Assembly: GCA_033439255.1 (NCBI GenBank)
Contig: CM065882.1
Coordinates: 930,001-994,000, forward strand
Length of the DNA: 64,000 nucleotides
Source: Hericium rajendrae
Lineage: Eukaryota > Basidiomycota > Agaricomycetes > Russulales > Hericiaceae
Direction of reading: 5' to 3'
A program made the position numbers and the translations under genes. Below the pieces are notes generated by a model, which did no database searches, was not told the origin of the DNA, and saw only the letters and a program-made list of their open reading frames with translations. How positions within the stretch are numbered: the first letter of the stretch is position 1; each line of letters starts with the position of its first letter. This document shows, in pieces, positions 1 to 14,827 of this stretch.

Positions 1-159
1 GAATAGCATGTATCCAGAAAGGTTGCCAATCGACTGTGCTTCCGTTAATTATCGAGGGCATGCAGCACAATCAACCCATGTAACAAAATGAGTCTACGTA
101 GACGCAAGACCAGATGTAAGTAATATAAAAAGGAGTATATGTGGCGAGCCACGGTCTCG

Positions 160-233
160 TGGACACATCCGGAATTGAACCGGACACCTCTCGCATGCTA
201 AGCGAGCGTGATAACCAACTACACCATGTGCCC
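160..233 (-). tRNA. tRNA-Ala (AGC), intronless
   Basis: Read on the minus strand, 74 nt fold as a full cloverleaf. The acceptor stem pairs GGGCACA with TGTGTCC, and the anticodon stem CTCGC/GCGAG closes a seven-base loop with AGC in the middle. The T arm carries GGTTCAATTCC. The G3:U70 wobble pair, the main identity element for alanyl-tRNA synthetase, is present and the discriminator base is A. CCA is not encoded and there is no intron. The next gene is a protein gene on the other strand more than 1 kb away. Confidence 0.95.
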
Positions 234-1279
234 ATATTTTTCAAACTCTACCATTTATATCGACTTGCAAATCGGAATGCGGGCATACATCGTCGTTTTG
301 TCGTCGTTACTTCAATTTACCTGTCTTCAACTGACAGTGGTATCACAGAAACAGAGGCACGTGTATTCTTCATTATAGTATATATAACACCAGAAATCTA
401 CACGGTATCAAAGACACTTGACTCTAGGCCTTAGACATTGCCATTATTGCAGACAAGTCGGATACTTCGTAAGACTGGAGATGCAAGCATGCTAGCAGGC
501 TCGCCACTGCAAGCACAGTCGTCGAAAAGATTGATGTCAACGTGATGTCTTCAGAAACGAGGGTGCTGAGTTTGGGCATAAAAACGTGTACTTCATAGAT
601 GCAGCTTGACGGATGGGGCATCGTTCATACTGAAAACAATGAATGAAATAGCTGCCAACGGCCTAATATCGGTCTGGTCAAGGGTTCAGAGACTTAATCG
701 TATTTTCCTAAATGCTACTGGATTCAGCTATCAAATGGCAGCGCGGTACGCGTGTCGATGCTTACCTGCAGATCATGGCGCGTCCCGTAGACGAAGGGCA
801 CTGATCGACATCGCTTATTGAGCACAGGATGTCGCGAAGATTTCGACAAAATACCTGGTTGCGAAGATGAGCACGCCTCTGGTTCGATCAACACGTCCCC
901 CGACGGCTCTTGCAGAAGCCTGTCCACGCACGGATCAGCGCGCGCGATCGGTATGAATCGTATGATGCGCAAGCATCAGGCCCGCAGGCTGGCAGGTGCT
1001 GTAGCTGGCAATCATTTCAATACAGTTTGATTGGCGACAGTAGACGCTGTGCCCTCTTCTGCACCGCAAGCCGAGGGCAAGAGGACTAGCCGGATCCCAC
1101 GACGCGTATAAGAAACGTACCACCCGAGGACGCGAGCTCATGGGCCTCCTGACCGCCAGCGTGAGCACAGTCCGGGATTTTTTCAGGCATCCTTGCGGTA
1201 ACGGTGAGTGTTTGCTGCGAAGTGTGGTGAACCGCAGTGGCTCATGGCAGGCTGAATGTGTGGCGGTGTTTGTTCATCG
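234..1279. other. Intergenic, no gene seen
   Basis: This stretch lies between the tRNA and the MAP kinase. Short open frames occur on both strands but none has recognisable protein character or sensible splice sites. The last few hundred bases are presumably the kinase promoter and 5' UTR. Confidence 0.5.
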
Positions 1280-3242
<1,963 letters not shown>

Positions 3243-3961
3243 ATAGCGGAACGGTGCTTTTAGATGCGTTTTTTGTTAGGTACGTGGCAGCGACGTGGGT
3301 TTGGAGAGATGCTATCTGGACTTTGAATTCTAGCTTGTCGTCATTTACCCATGCGGTGGTGTAGGAGGTGCGGGGATCTGTATCAGTTTGACTTATTTAT
3401 CGGATTAGGATTGTACTTCTGGTATTCACTGAACTGTGTGTGTGGTCGCGCTATGATCTTGTTTGACGGTTGATGAGTACGAAGCTTGGCGTGCTTGTGG
3501 TATAGGTACCTGTTTCTTAGTTCAACCCTTTATAGATATTCAGGTGAAAGTGCTGCTAAATGTGAATTGTTTGCTCTTTGCGACGAGCCAATCAAGCGAT
3601 AATACAGGTGCAAACACTAGAGCAGGGGTCGACGAGTAACATCTGCCAAGTGGTGCCTCGGCATGGTGTTTCTTGAGATTAGGCATGGTCCCCGCATGTT
3701 GATGATGGTACCAATATAATCGGCAATCTCTTCCGCAACTTTTCTACCATCTTCTTCGACAAGCTTGTACTCATCGCTGAGGATCAAATTTGAAGTCAAC
3801 CTCTCGTTTATGCCTACCCAGCAACTACCCAGAGAGCTGATCCGGCCAAAGCCGGCCGTTTCGAATCCCGCGAACTATATAGGCAGGTTCCGTTCTCAGC
3901 TCGCCTTTGAATGTAACTTACTTACTCCATCCAAGCATCCAAGTCCGATATTTCGCAGAAC
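3243..3961. other. Intergenic, no gene seen
   Basis: 3' UTR of the MAP kinase and promoter of the next gene. No coding frame, repeat or RNA gene was recognised. Confidence 0.5.
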
Positions 3962-5422
3962 ATGACCCTCACCTTCTGCCGTATCCGTCGCCGCAGGTTG
4001 ACGAGAATTTGCATACTCACGGTCATCGTCACGCTAGCTTATGCTTCATTGGGACTGATCCCTAGACCTACGTCCATCAAGATGGCACCCAGGCGCTTTT
4101 GGGACGAAATTCATGCTATCCTGGATGACGCTCTTGAAGTTGCTCTCTCTGAAGTCAGCCTACTTCCTGAGGAGCCTTCTATTTCGACAAGTCACCTTGA
4201 GACAAAGTCATCGTCTGTAAGGAGACACGAGACTAATACGACCGATATTCTCTGCAACTTTCTACACGGAAAGACCTTGTACTTCGTAGGACCAGAGACC
4301 TCTTACCATCTCCACTTGCATATCCTGGAGAAAATAGCCGTGGAACGCCACAAGGACCCACTGTGTTTCGGCCCCGCATTTTGCTCGCTTCATCCGCTTT
4401 GTTCTCCTTTGTCAATGCCCCCATCTCCGTCCCGCAGCTCTCAATATTCCCGGCGGCTCAGTCCCTCTGACATCATTAACTCGAATACCTCCTTGCTTCG
4501 TTACATCAACTCTCATACTCTGAACTCCTCCTCCTCGGCAGATGATCCACGCTTTAACCTGCCATTCGTGGACTTCCGCACGGGCGTGCGTGTCTCTGAC
4601 ACGCCTTGGACGAGAGCGGCTTCTAAAACTGGGGCAATCGTTCTCAACCGCGGTCCGCTGCCTGCACCTGCTTGGAGCTACGGCTTAGCGCGCGACAATT
4701 TGTCCTGGACCGACGAGCTCAGCGAGCTGGAGGAGAAGTACTCCGAGCCTTTGTCTCATCTATTCGCGGCACAGAAATCCCGCTTGTCTCAACTCTCTTC
4801 AGATGCACATCTTGGAGATTCCATGCCCCAGAGAATTCTCCTCGCGGCGATGCACACCACACTCAGCGTCTTCTTGCCTTCTGTCCTTGCGACGCTCAAC
4901 GACCTGCGCGCTCGCCGCGGATACCTCACCGTTCTGGACCGACGGCCAATTGTTTGGCATGGTTCCTGGTATATCGATCCTGTATGCTTTAGGCACCCTA
5001 CGCAGCTACCTCCCGGATCGACATCTCCGATAGACGTGCTTTCGTACTTTCTCTTGCGAGCGGTTGAAGCCCGTGACCCGCGCAATGCATATTACAATTC
5101 ACAGGGTACTTCAGCATATTGTTTTTTGGCGCTGAGCATGACTGATTCATTCATTTTTCATGCAGTTTATATGCACGATAGAGTCCTGCCGGACTTGTTG
5201 CGACGTTACGGTATACAATACATACCTCTTTCTTCGGCAGTCCCGACTTCAGATCGCTCGTCTTTGCCTGGCGTATCATGGAGCGAAGAGCCGCTGGTAT
5301 CTTTCGAGCAGAGAGACTGTCTTCGGATCCCATTCGATTCGCCACGCGGTCGGATGCTGGGACAGCGATTTCTTGACGGTTTTGCGGACGCCATCCAGTC
5401 GTGGCAGAGGATCGAGGAGTGA
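3962..5422 (+). CDS. Conserved type II membrane protein of unknown function
   Basis: The frame is open for 486 codons, but 5106-5165 looks like a 60-nt phase-preserving intron (GTACTT donor, CTGAT branch-like site, TGCAG acceptor). Its removal leaves 466 aa and joins YYNSQ to VYMHDRVLP. A basic start (RIRRRR) followed by a hydrophobic stretch at about residues 15-33 suggests a signal anchor with the bulk in the lumen. The block LYFVGPETSYHLHLHIL near residue 105 and the DLLRRYGIQY block near 400 have the look of a protein family I associate with Agaricomycetes, but I know no function. A loose likeness to PC-esterase/TBL-type proteins is not backed by a GDS motif. Confidence 0.8.
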   Translation: MTLTFCRIRRRRLTRICILTVIVTLAYASLGLIPRPTSIKMAPRRFWDEIHAILDDALEVALSEVSLLPEEPSISTSHLETKSSSVRRHETNTTDILCNFLHGKTLYFVGPETSYHLHLHILEKIAVERHKDPLCFGPAFCSLHPLCSPLSMPPSPSRSSQYSRRLSPSDIINSNTSLLRYINSHTLNSSSSADDPRFNLPFVDFRTGVRVSDTPWTRAASKTGAIVLNRGPLPAPAWSYGLARDNLSWTDELSELEEKYSEPLSHLFAAQKSRLSQLSSDAHLGDSMPQRILLAAMHTTLSVFLPSVLATLNDLRARRGYLTVLDRRPIVWHGSWYIDPVCFRHPTQLPPGSTSPIDVLSYFLLRAVEARDPRNAYYNSQGTSAYCFLALSMTDSFIFHAVYMHDRVLPDLLRRYGIQYIPLSSAVPTSDRSSLPGVSWSEEPLVSFEQRDCLRIPFDSPRGRMLGQRFLDGFADAIQSWQRIEE

Positions 5423-7083
5423 TGCATCGGGGCGAGGTCGTTCACGCAGGGCGCAGGAACTCGGAGAGCACGGTGCAGAGAGGGGGGAGGGGGGGCGTAC
5501 ATACATAACTGCGGACGGACTTGATCAACAACATGACGTTGGAAGCCACAAAATGCTTAATACCTCCGTGTGCATCAAGGCAACAGACAGCGGAAAATTG
5601 GACCAATAAATTATTTCTCCTGGGACCTGTTCAGGATAACGACCAATGCCGCTGTCACCTCAGCCCGACCATCTCGCACTGAGATGCGACAGCAACGCTC
5701 TCAGGACCGCAGTGAAGATATGCGCGTTTTACGCACGTTTTCACCGTGCCTCGTGGTCGTACCTGGAGGAACGGGACCGGAAGACTTTTTACTGTGTTAC
5801 TGGTCTTCGACGAGGGGACGAGGTATAGCCGAGCGTCAGGGAATTACGCAAATCAGTCGCATATGATTTTGAAATAATAGATCGTAGCGTATAAAAAAAA
5901 TGAAACCGCTGCTCTAGAGATAATGGGAAGACGTACAATCTGTGAAGAACTAGAAACGAGGCTGGACCCTTTGCTCTTCTGGTGCATGAGCCGTCGACGT
6001 GCATGAGCGTTGACAGCCTGCTCATCTTGATTCTTTGTCTGGCCGTGCGCCAGTCGTACCCAGCCCTCAAGCTCGTCGGATCAGTGCACTAGCCTTGGCT
6101 GCAGGCCGCAGGACCTGGCTTTCGGGATGTCAACCTGGGTCGGAAATTACAGCGACCGTTATCTTGAAAGATTTCCCCAAGGCTTCTCGAAAGATCAATG
6201 CTCATGGTAAGTAGTATCAACTTCCAAGCAGACCTGACTTAGGGATAAGGCTGGTGGGGTGCCACTCACAGGTTGTGGTTGCCCTTAATATGTGATTGCC
6301 GAACGTCAGTCCAGAAAATGTAGAATTGAGGACCATTTGCGTATGCATGGGGGATTCCGATGGTCATACATATCTAATATGATGCTGTGGAATATCGTAG
6401 ATATCAAACTGCGAAAACCCAAGGAACATCAGTGCTTGTATGCAGACTTATTACACCGGTGTCAATGCAGGTGAGCCGAAATGTCAAGAGATATGGTCGA
6501 TGCAATGATAATGGCAAGAAATAAGCGATCATACTCTAAGGCTTCGGGGCCGGGTCAGCGCGACCTGATAACATACGAATATTGTTATCTCCTGTTATCC
6601 TGTTATCGATTACATAATATTTCGCATCATCTACGATAACCCGACTTCAGCAGTACTGGGCGGAAATACTGCCGAAATGCTGCTCCGCTTCGCAAGTATG
6701 CTCCTCGTCGTCGTCGTCGTCGATAAGTAGCGACTGATCAGTCGCGCAGTTGAGGACCCGCTTCACCCTCCCAGCTTTCATTTGCCATGAAGGCCTGAGT
6801 TCAAGGTATTGTTTTTCCTCCAAACAGAGTCCACTAACAGACTGACTTACGGTGGCCAGTTCTTCCGGACGGATACTGTACCCCCAATCATCTGCCTGAC
6901 CCACCCTCTCTGTACCACCATTGTACTATCGCGCTCTTTCGAAAGGGCTTATCTTTTGAATTATACCCAGTTTTTATCAGCACGCTTATCTATTCGCTTT
7001 GGACGACTTCACAAACCCACTTACGACTCTAACGACCTTTGCTTTGTTCCGTGTCTTTCGCTCTGCTACACACCCCAATCGCT
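5423..7083. other. Intergenic, 1.66 kb
   Basis: No gene was recognised. It holds a short CGT microsatellite near 6700-6722 and a cluster of TGTTATC/GATAACA words near 6565-6610 that could form a small hairpin. The last 300 bases should contain the promoter of the DUF300 gene. Confidence 0.5.
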
Positions 7084-10000
7084 ATGTCAAGCCACAAATG
7101 CTTTACTGCAAAGGCTCCTCAAGAGAATCCTCCTCTGATTCAGCACGGAACAGTAGTCTTCCAAGGTATGTGGGAATCTCTGACGCGCAGACACGTATCA
7201 GACACTTATGCAATGTATGCCCAATAGCACACTATGTCGGATGGATCATCTGCGCGTTCTTCACTATCGTCGCCAGCATCACATCGTTCTGGTTGATTAA
7301 CAAGCATCTACAATGGTATACGAATGTGAGTTGGAGACATACTTCCCTTTCGCGAAGACTCATGTAATGGTTAGAAACAAGAGCAGAGATGTGAGCATAC
7401 TTCGTTGATTAACTGCGAAGGAGAATTTAAGTCTAACACGTCTCTCATCAGATATTGTTCGCATCTTGTTCATGGTCCCGATATATGCAGTCATCAGCAC
7501 TGCTTCATATTTCTTCTGGGTGCGTCGATCTTTCATTCCAAACCCGCGCCTTTGAGTTATTCTCATATACTTACATGTCTCTTTCCAGAATCATTCTACG
7601 CCCCTTCTTTTGCTCCGCGACTGCTACGAAGCAATTGTTTTGACCGCCTTCTTCTACTTGCTGCTCACATACCTCTCCCACGATCCCGAGGAGCAGAAGG
7701 ACATCCTCCGCAGGGAGGGACTCTCGCACGAACAGACATGCGAAGCGATTCGTAAAGGGCAGGAGCCGAAGAAATGGGTGTTTCCTTTTGGCTCGGTGCG
7801 ATGGAAGCCTCAGGTAAATTCAAGCTGGCTGTTGGATAGTGTTATCTTCCGCTAAATTAGCAACATAGGATGGGCTGTATTTCTTACAGCTCATGAAATG
7901 GGGTGTTCTACAGTACTGTGTTGTCCGACCTTTGTGCGTACAATTCTCTTAGAAAACTCCTCATGTTGACATATGTTCGGACACAGGACGACGCTCATAG
8001 CAGTGCTATTGGACTATGTCGGCCTGTATTGTGAAGACTCTTGGTCTCCAGCCTGGAGCCACATATGGGTAAGATACATTGTGAAATATTGCGTTGCGAT
8101 GTAACATGACCGTTGGCGGCAGATCACTGGAATTGTGTCCATTAGTGTTTCTGTCGCCATGTATTGCCTTCTGCAGTTTTACCTGTCTGTTTCGAAACAT
8201 TTAGCGCCGTACAAGCCGGTGTTAAAATTGTTTGCGATCAAAGCTGTTGGTGCGTTCTTTGGATGCATCTTGTCCTCCGTCGTCTGGCTTACGAATTTCA
8301 ATTATTCCACGCACAAGTATTTCTGACATTTTGGCAGGCGTCGTTCCTGTCTCTTCTCACCATATTCGGGGTTGTCAAGGATGTACGTCATTGATCTTCT
8401 CTCTAATTATTATCATTTTCACTGTTAATAATGCCCCAGACACCATACATGACTGCCGACGACATCAACATCGGATGGGGCGCAATCCTCGAGACATTTG
8501 AGATGACGTGAGCTTCTAAGCTGCCCTTCTCATCGCAATTCGCTCACGCTTCAGTCCAGCATTTTCGCGTTTGTGCATGTCCGCGCTTTCAGCTACAAAC
8601 CTTATCGTCCCGACGGTGACACTCAACGCACCCCCCGCCTGCGCTCTCTCGGTCATGCGATGAACTTTCGCGAGACGTTCCACGAGCTGAAAGTCGGTTG
8701 CGTGTACATGTGGCACCGGATGCACGGCGTCGAGACGGACACACTGGCACGGCGGCAGGCAGTGCTCGAGAGTGCATTTGGCAAGTCGAGGACGCAGGTT
8801 TGGAAGGCGCATGATCTTGGTGTGCGTGAGAAGGAGGTGGATGACGCCGGAGAGCTGGAGGTTGGGATCGAAGTGGACCGCGTTGTGGATGTGGAGGGAG
8901 AGCGGCAGTGGTTGGGTACTGGGGACGACCATGCGTATGGGTTGATGAGAAGGGAGCGGAGTGACGGGCTGGAGGTGCGGGTCGAGAAGGAATTGACTGT
9001 GCGAGGGTACAGCAGACCGGGTAAGCTTCTTGATTGATCATGCTGGGATGGGCCTCTTCATCTCAAATTCTGCATCTAGACGTAGATGCGGAACATAGTC
9101 AAGGGCATGAACATAAGCGACGCTCGTGGTGGCACAGCATGTATAATCGTGTTTCGCAGGCGAATCCAGACCAAGACGAGCAGCGGTACACCGACATGCC
9201 GAAGCGCAGGGAGTGGTCTCGAAGGAACTCAAGGTCCGGGCACGTCGAGCAGCGGTCGGTCATGTATGAAGATCCACCGCCTCCTTCAATCATTCGCACC
9301 TACCGCAACAGTAGACGAATGAGCAAGGATGCAGCTCATATGGCTGATGCTTCGATCTACGCGCCTACGCAGAGTGCATATCTCACTGATGTGGACGGCA
9401 TACCTGTCTCCACAGTAGATCGGCTTGTCGCTCCATCAGCGGTCGCACCCGGCGCACCTCTACACCCTGCGCTGGCACGGACCGACAGCATGTTTCTCCG
9501 TGTATTTTCTCATTCAGCACCCCACTCCGATGCAGATCAGACGTCTCGGTCCGATCACACCTCTGTCGTACCATCCTCTCAATCACATCGCACACGAGTG
9601 CATCTCGGTCCATCTCCAGCTGTCTTGACCAAGGAAGTGAAGACTGGACATGTTGGGAACAGTATACCGCGCTTCACCGACGTGAATCAATATGCTCCCT
9701 CACTGCCCCGACTTTCGACTAGTCAGGTGGGATCTGTTCATCATAATCTGCCTCCCGCAGAAACGGAGATTAATCAGCGAAGACCATCCTCACATCGTCG
9801 AGAGTCTGCTCTTCATCAATCGATTCCTGCTGTCGCAGACTCGTATCCGTTCGAACATAGGATCAAGGCAGAGCTGAATCATCCGATTAGAAGTCCTGTC
9901 TTGAATCACCAAGATATCCCTGCTTTGCATGGGTACCTCGACCCAGCCCCAGCTTCTTCTCTTCATGAATATCAGCCCGCGCATCGGAGATACCGCCAAC

Positions 10001-10329
10001 CGCAAGATCCTGTCTCTCAGAGACCCACACACTATTCTAACTCTCGTGATGATACTCATCGGCCAGAACATCGTAGCGCGCAGAAGGGCGGTGTGTCCGG
10101 CCAAGACATACAGGACCACCGACATTCCGTGAACGAATTCGCTTTGCCGCGAGCGGCGTACATTTATCAGTCACCTCGCGTGTCCCGGAGAGCCGAAGGC
10201 CGACGCTTGTCAGCGCCTTCAACAAGGGCATTCGCATATGACAATCCACTACCCGTGCAGACTGCAGTCCTTCATCAGTCTGCTGGACATCCCATGCCGG
10301 GATTAGGACAGGTGGCCGACCGTGCATGA
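7084..10329 (+). CDS. DUF300/TMEM184-family multispan membrane protein with long disordered tail
   Basis: Twelve exons give 868 aa: 7084-7165, 7228-7325, 7375-7390, 7452-7519, 7589-7813, 7869-7933, 7987-8068, 8123-8249, 8318-8382, 8440-8507, 8560-9020, 9080-10329. The first 340 residues hold about seven hydrophobic segments and the family blocks YEAIVLTAFFYLLL, KWVFPFG and LKWGVLQYCVVRP-like text (PF03619, organic solute transporter/TMEM184). In yeasts and animals the family acts in vacuolar or plasma-membrane traffic; the substrate is unclear. The last 450 residues are polar, rich in Ser, His, Arg and Pro, and probably disordered and cytosolic. Exon 3 is a 16-nt micro-exon that frame requires. 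Confidence 0.9.
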
Positions 10330-10597
10330 CTGAGTGAACATATCCTCTTTTTTTATTGACTATATTAATGACTTTCACGATTGTCATGACCCTCAATGTT
10401 GTATATCCACGGATCTAATATCATACTTGTCTTTTGCCTCCTCAAGCTTGAGCACGGGCACAGTGTTCTCTAAACATGCTCGACTTGGTGTGGCATTGAG
10501 TATATAAAGTCTAGAGTATATACTTCTAAGTCATAAAAAAATCAGTCTCATATTTGTATTACAGTATGGTAACAACATAATGTCATAAGACTTTGCC
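10330..10597. other. Convergent 3' ends
   Basis: AT-rich gap between the DUF300 gene (plus) and the NLR tail (minus). No feature beyond presumed polyadenylation regions. Confidence 0.4.
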
Positions 10598-12152
10598 TTA
10601 CCAGACAGAACTTTTACACTGTGTCCATGTCTCTCCATGCTGAAATTGGCTTAAATCAAGAGTAACAACACAGTGAGGAGCAATGGTAAAGACATTATGT
10701 GGCCAATGAAGATACTGACTATAATGATTTGGAATCCAAAAAATAAGCTCTGCATTAGGACCTAGAACCCATGAGTTCCAATGCGACAATTTGATACCCT
10801 TATTGTATCTTTGACCAATCTGATTATATCTTTGAGCAATTTTCCAAATTATGTTTTCAATAGTATCAATGTGAACTTGAGTATGTGTCAAATCTGAAAT
10901 ATTGTTGACATCTATGGTGTATATTATAAGCCATCCATGAGTAGAAAAAAAATTAAGGACACTAACCATTGGAGCATACAGAAATTGTAGTATCTTTAGA
11001 CTCAAAGTTGGACAAAGTAGATGTTGTATCAATAGATTTATTGATAAGCATTCTTTCAGGTTCAGTTGTGTTCAGCTTCCAAAGTCTGATTGTAGCATCA
11101 TATGAGCCAGAGACAAGAGATTGACCATTTGGTGAAAAAGCCAATGATGTTATATGACAAACATGTCCCTTGATGGGCTCTCCTATAGCTTCACCTGTAC
11201 TTGTTCTCCAAAGTCTGATTGTATAATCCCAGGAGCCAGATGCAATATATTGGCTATCTGGTGAGAATACCACTACAGTAATACCATCTTTGTGTCCCAT
11301 CATAAGCCTTACAGCTTTATGAGTATCTAATCTCCAAAGTTTAATTGTTCTATCTCCAGAGCCAGACACAATATATTGACCATCTGGTGAGAATGCTACA
11401 GATTTTACAGGTTCAGTATGTCCCTCTATGGGCATTCCAACAGCTTCACATGTGTCTGACCTCCAGAGTCTAATTGTTCTATCCTCATAGCTAGATGCAA
11501 TATATTGGCCATCTGGTGAAAAAGCTAATGATAATACTTGTTGTTTATATACTTTTATAGATTTCTCTAAAGCTTCACCTGTATCTGATCTGCAAAATCT
11601 AATTGTACCATCCCAAGATCCAGATACAAAAAATTGACTATCTGGTGAAAATGCTACTGATGAGATATAATCAGTGTGTCCTGTTATAGGTTTTCCTACA
11701 CTTTTACCTGAAGTAGTTCTCCAAAGTCTAAGTGTCTTATCATTAGATCCTGACACAATATATTTTCCATCTGGAGAAAATGCTAATGGTCCAAAAACTC
11801 CTGGCACTCCACCTTTATGTTTTTTTAGAGGCTTTCTTATAGCTTCACCTGTATCTGATCTCCAAAATTTGATTGTCTTATCTCTAGACCCAGATACAAT
11901 GCATTGACCATCTGGAGAAAATGCCACTGATAATGCAGAGTGTTTATCTTCTTTTATAGAATGAACAGGTTGATCCATATTTAATTTCCAAATTTGAATT
12001 GTATGACCATGAGAGCCAGACACAATACATTGATCATTTGGTGAAAATGCTACTGTAGCTATAGCTCCTGTACTTTCTTCCATAAACTCTCCTATACTTT
12101 CACCTGTATCTAGCTTCCAAATTTTGATTGTCTTATCCCAAGATCCAGATGC
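10598..12152 (-). CDS. NLR segment 3: WD40 repeats 6 (second part) to 14 and C-terminal tail
   Basis: This segment resumes in the middle of repeat 6 with SGSWDKTIKIWKLDTG and carries eight more WD40 repeats. An intron (10912-10966) then leads to a tail of about 105 aa, ending at 10598, that is rich in aromatic residues and has no repeat signature. Fourteen repeats in all would make two seven-bladed propellers. Because the start codon and NACHT lie beyond the LTR element, this part cannot be translated from the native promoter as a fusion. An internal ATG lies close to the element, but I see no promoter for it. Confidence 0.82.
12148..12152. repeat. Target-site duplication GATGC, left copy
   Basis: Five bases directly before the 5' LTR, repeated at 19253-19257 after the 3' LTR. 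Five bases is normal for Ty3/Gypsy integrases. Exact identity of the two copies supports a recent, unrearranged insertion. Confidence 0.93.
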
Positions 12153-12575
12153 TGTCACGGATCACTCCATTTCTCTCCGCCTTCTTCTCTGCCATCAAGG
12201 CATCGCGTCGGTCATGTGCTCCAGCAGCCCCATCACATGTTCACTTCCTCACATGACCTGGGGCTATCCTTCACCCATGCCCTTGTTCCCCTTTGGGACA
12301 TCCTATTGTTCTCCCTCCCATTGTTCTCCTTTTGGCCACCATTGTTCTCACTCTATTGTTCGACCCATTATGGTGTCCATTGTTCTTTTCCCATTGTCGT
12401 CCCAGTACTTATAGGCTCCCTGTCGCTCGCCTATTTCCCTAGATTGTCCATTTCGTCTGTACCGTACTGTACCTCCAATACAGGTCACTGCGCTGCTAGT
12501 CGCTCTCTGCTCTCTCGCTCCCATCATCGCTGGTGACTTGGGTGGTTCTCTGCTGTCTACGACCGAGTCTTGACA
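12153..12575 (+). repeat. 5' LTR
   Basis: 423 bp, starts TGTCACGG and ends TTGACA. It carries repeated CCATTGTTC-like words in its middle, which may be promoter elements. The 3' LTR at 18830-19252 has the same length and differs at about three bases. Confidence 0.95.
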
Positions 12576-13814
12576 CCTGGACAATCTCTCATACACCCGC
12601 CTCACCTCCCTACTATCGCCCATCATACCTTTCTTCTTTGAACCCTTCACTGCCGACATCTTCACCGAATCCCGACATCCATTCCATCAACCTCATCTCC
12701 CCTTTCCCATCGCCAACACCATCGAGGGCAGTGCACTCATCCCCCTCCTCCGCTATTGTGCTGTGAAGCGTTGGGAAGCCGAAGGAGTTTGGTTTCGATT
12801 GAGGTCGTGGAAACCACGTGCAGGTGCTATCTCCATTGCCTTATACGTTCGAATTCGAGTTTCCTTTGACATCGACTTGCAAGAATTCACGTTCGGTGCC
12901 TCGGATATCGCTTACCACTGTCGCCAACCCAACCGAGGATCCCCTGCGAGTATCCTACCATCGACCTCGTTCCCCTTTTGCACACTAGGTCTCTTCACCC
13001 CCGAACCCTCGCCTGAGCCTGTGTGGGCCAGAGAACGCCTCGGCCACCGATTCCTCAGAAACCCGTACTCGGATCCCCTGTACCCTCATGCTCTTGGTCG
13101 TCGCCCAGTCGCGGCTGACTTCTTCTAGACCTCACCATTGATCCCACCGACCCCCGTTTCCAGACCACAGAACCATACCCACTCGGCGTCTTTGCCTCGC
13201 TCGACGAATACTTCATCTACACCCTTTCTGGCATCGTTCGAATAGACTTCGTCACTCCGGACGAGGACGACGACGGTCCCGCACAGTGGTACTTCGCCGA
13301 TCGTGACGACCAGGCAGACCTCGAGCTTAACGACTTCGACGTCGCAGCTACAGAACACCGTCGCCAACACCCCGCTACCCCGCCGCTTCCCACCGTCGCC
13401 CTCCCTAGTGCAGATTCTCCCCCTGCTCGCACCACCCCACTTGTTGTTCCCCCAGGTATTACCTTCAACCCGGTAACCAACAACTACTACGCATACCGCT
13501 CCGACACCAATCGGCTTGTAGTCAGTTGGAGACCCAGCCTCGTAGAAGAAAGTGACCTGTGGTTTTGGCAGGCCAGTACCCTCTTCTTAACCACTGCAGA
13601 ACTCGCACTCTCTCAAGCAGTTATAGAGAATCTCGCTCAGCAACAAGCTACCCGCCTCGATACCCTTCGGGCCCCACCACCACCACCTGTTTCGACGCCT
13701 ACCCCAGTACCAGTCCCCTCACCTGCTCCACCCGTTGCCGCTGTTGCATCGACATCCACCGTCAACGTCAAACCAACCATTGCCACAGCCCCCCCTGTTC
13801 AGCCATCCATCGAC

Positions 13815-14804
13815 ATGTCCAACCCTGAGATCGGCGTCAAACCTGCTCCCTTTGAGGGAGATCGTTCCAAGTCCAAGGAATTCCAGCTGCGTATTCGCTT
13901 ATTCCTTCGCGCCAATGCTACCCGGTATAAAGATGATACCGCCCAGATCTCCCTCTTCCTCGACCTCTGCCAGGGCCCTATCGCCGGCCAGTGGGCCACC
14001 CAGCGCGTCGAAGAGATCCTTGAGGATGACGATCTCGTGGCTGCAAAAACATCTCCAGCTCATGTTCCCCGTTACGCCAACCTCACCGCCCTTCGAACTC
14101 GCTTCAACTTGGACTTCTCTCCCCTTGACGACTCCAAGGATGCCTCCCATGCTATCCAGACCCTCCAGATGGGTACGCGCCCGGTAGTCGACTACATCAC
14201 CGAGTTTGAGTCCTTCGCCCCTCGCACCGGCTACAATGACGTGGCCCTGATCGACTGGTTCCTGCATGGCCTCAACAGCGCCCTGCGCGATGATTGCCAG
14301 CGCAGCTACCCCACGCCCACCACCCTGGCTGAGTGGAAGGCGAGGGCCCGTGACAGGAATGCTGCCTACCTCATGCGCACCCGGTTCCAGAGTCCCCGCC
14401 CTACAACTGGGCGCACCCCGGTGAGCACTCGCTCCCCTCAGTCCACATCTACTGGCCGATCCCGCACAGTCGCTGCTACAGGTGCCCCACTGTCCAAACT
14501 CTCGGAGCCTGACCGTGAGCGCCTCAGGCGTGAGGGCGGTTGCTTCCGCTGCCGCCAGAAGGGCCATGGCTTCCGCGACTGCCCCCTCAATGCCGACTCC
14601 AACCCCCGTGCCCCAACCCCTCGTGTCCGAGCGCTAGAAACCGGCTCTGCCCCGGGAGTAGCTCCAGAAGATGCAGCCGCCGCCCTCGCTGTCCCCGCCA
14701 TCAACAGGTCCATCGCCGACTTATCGTCGCAGTTGAAGGACTTGAGCGAGGAAGAGAGGGAAGAGGCAAAGGCTGCATTAAAGGATATGGTTGAGGGTTT
14801 TTAA
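13815..14804 (+). mobile_element. Gag-like region of the LTR element
   Basis: The region encodes a capsid-like protein with a retrotransposon Gag core (WFLHGLNSALRDDC, LAEWKARA) and a CCHC zinc knuckle, CFRCRQKGHGFRDCP, near its end. Leader sequence between the 5' LTR and this region is Pro-rich and may encode an N-terminal extension. Treated as a fossil. Confidence 0.88.
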
Positions 14805-14827
14805 AGCGCCCCCCGGTCACGTCGTCC

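Noticed and set aside
5151-5609. Extra genes at the 3' end of the 466-aa membrane protein gene
   Set aside because: Shadow frames of the real exon; they start inside it and lack homology.
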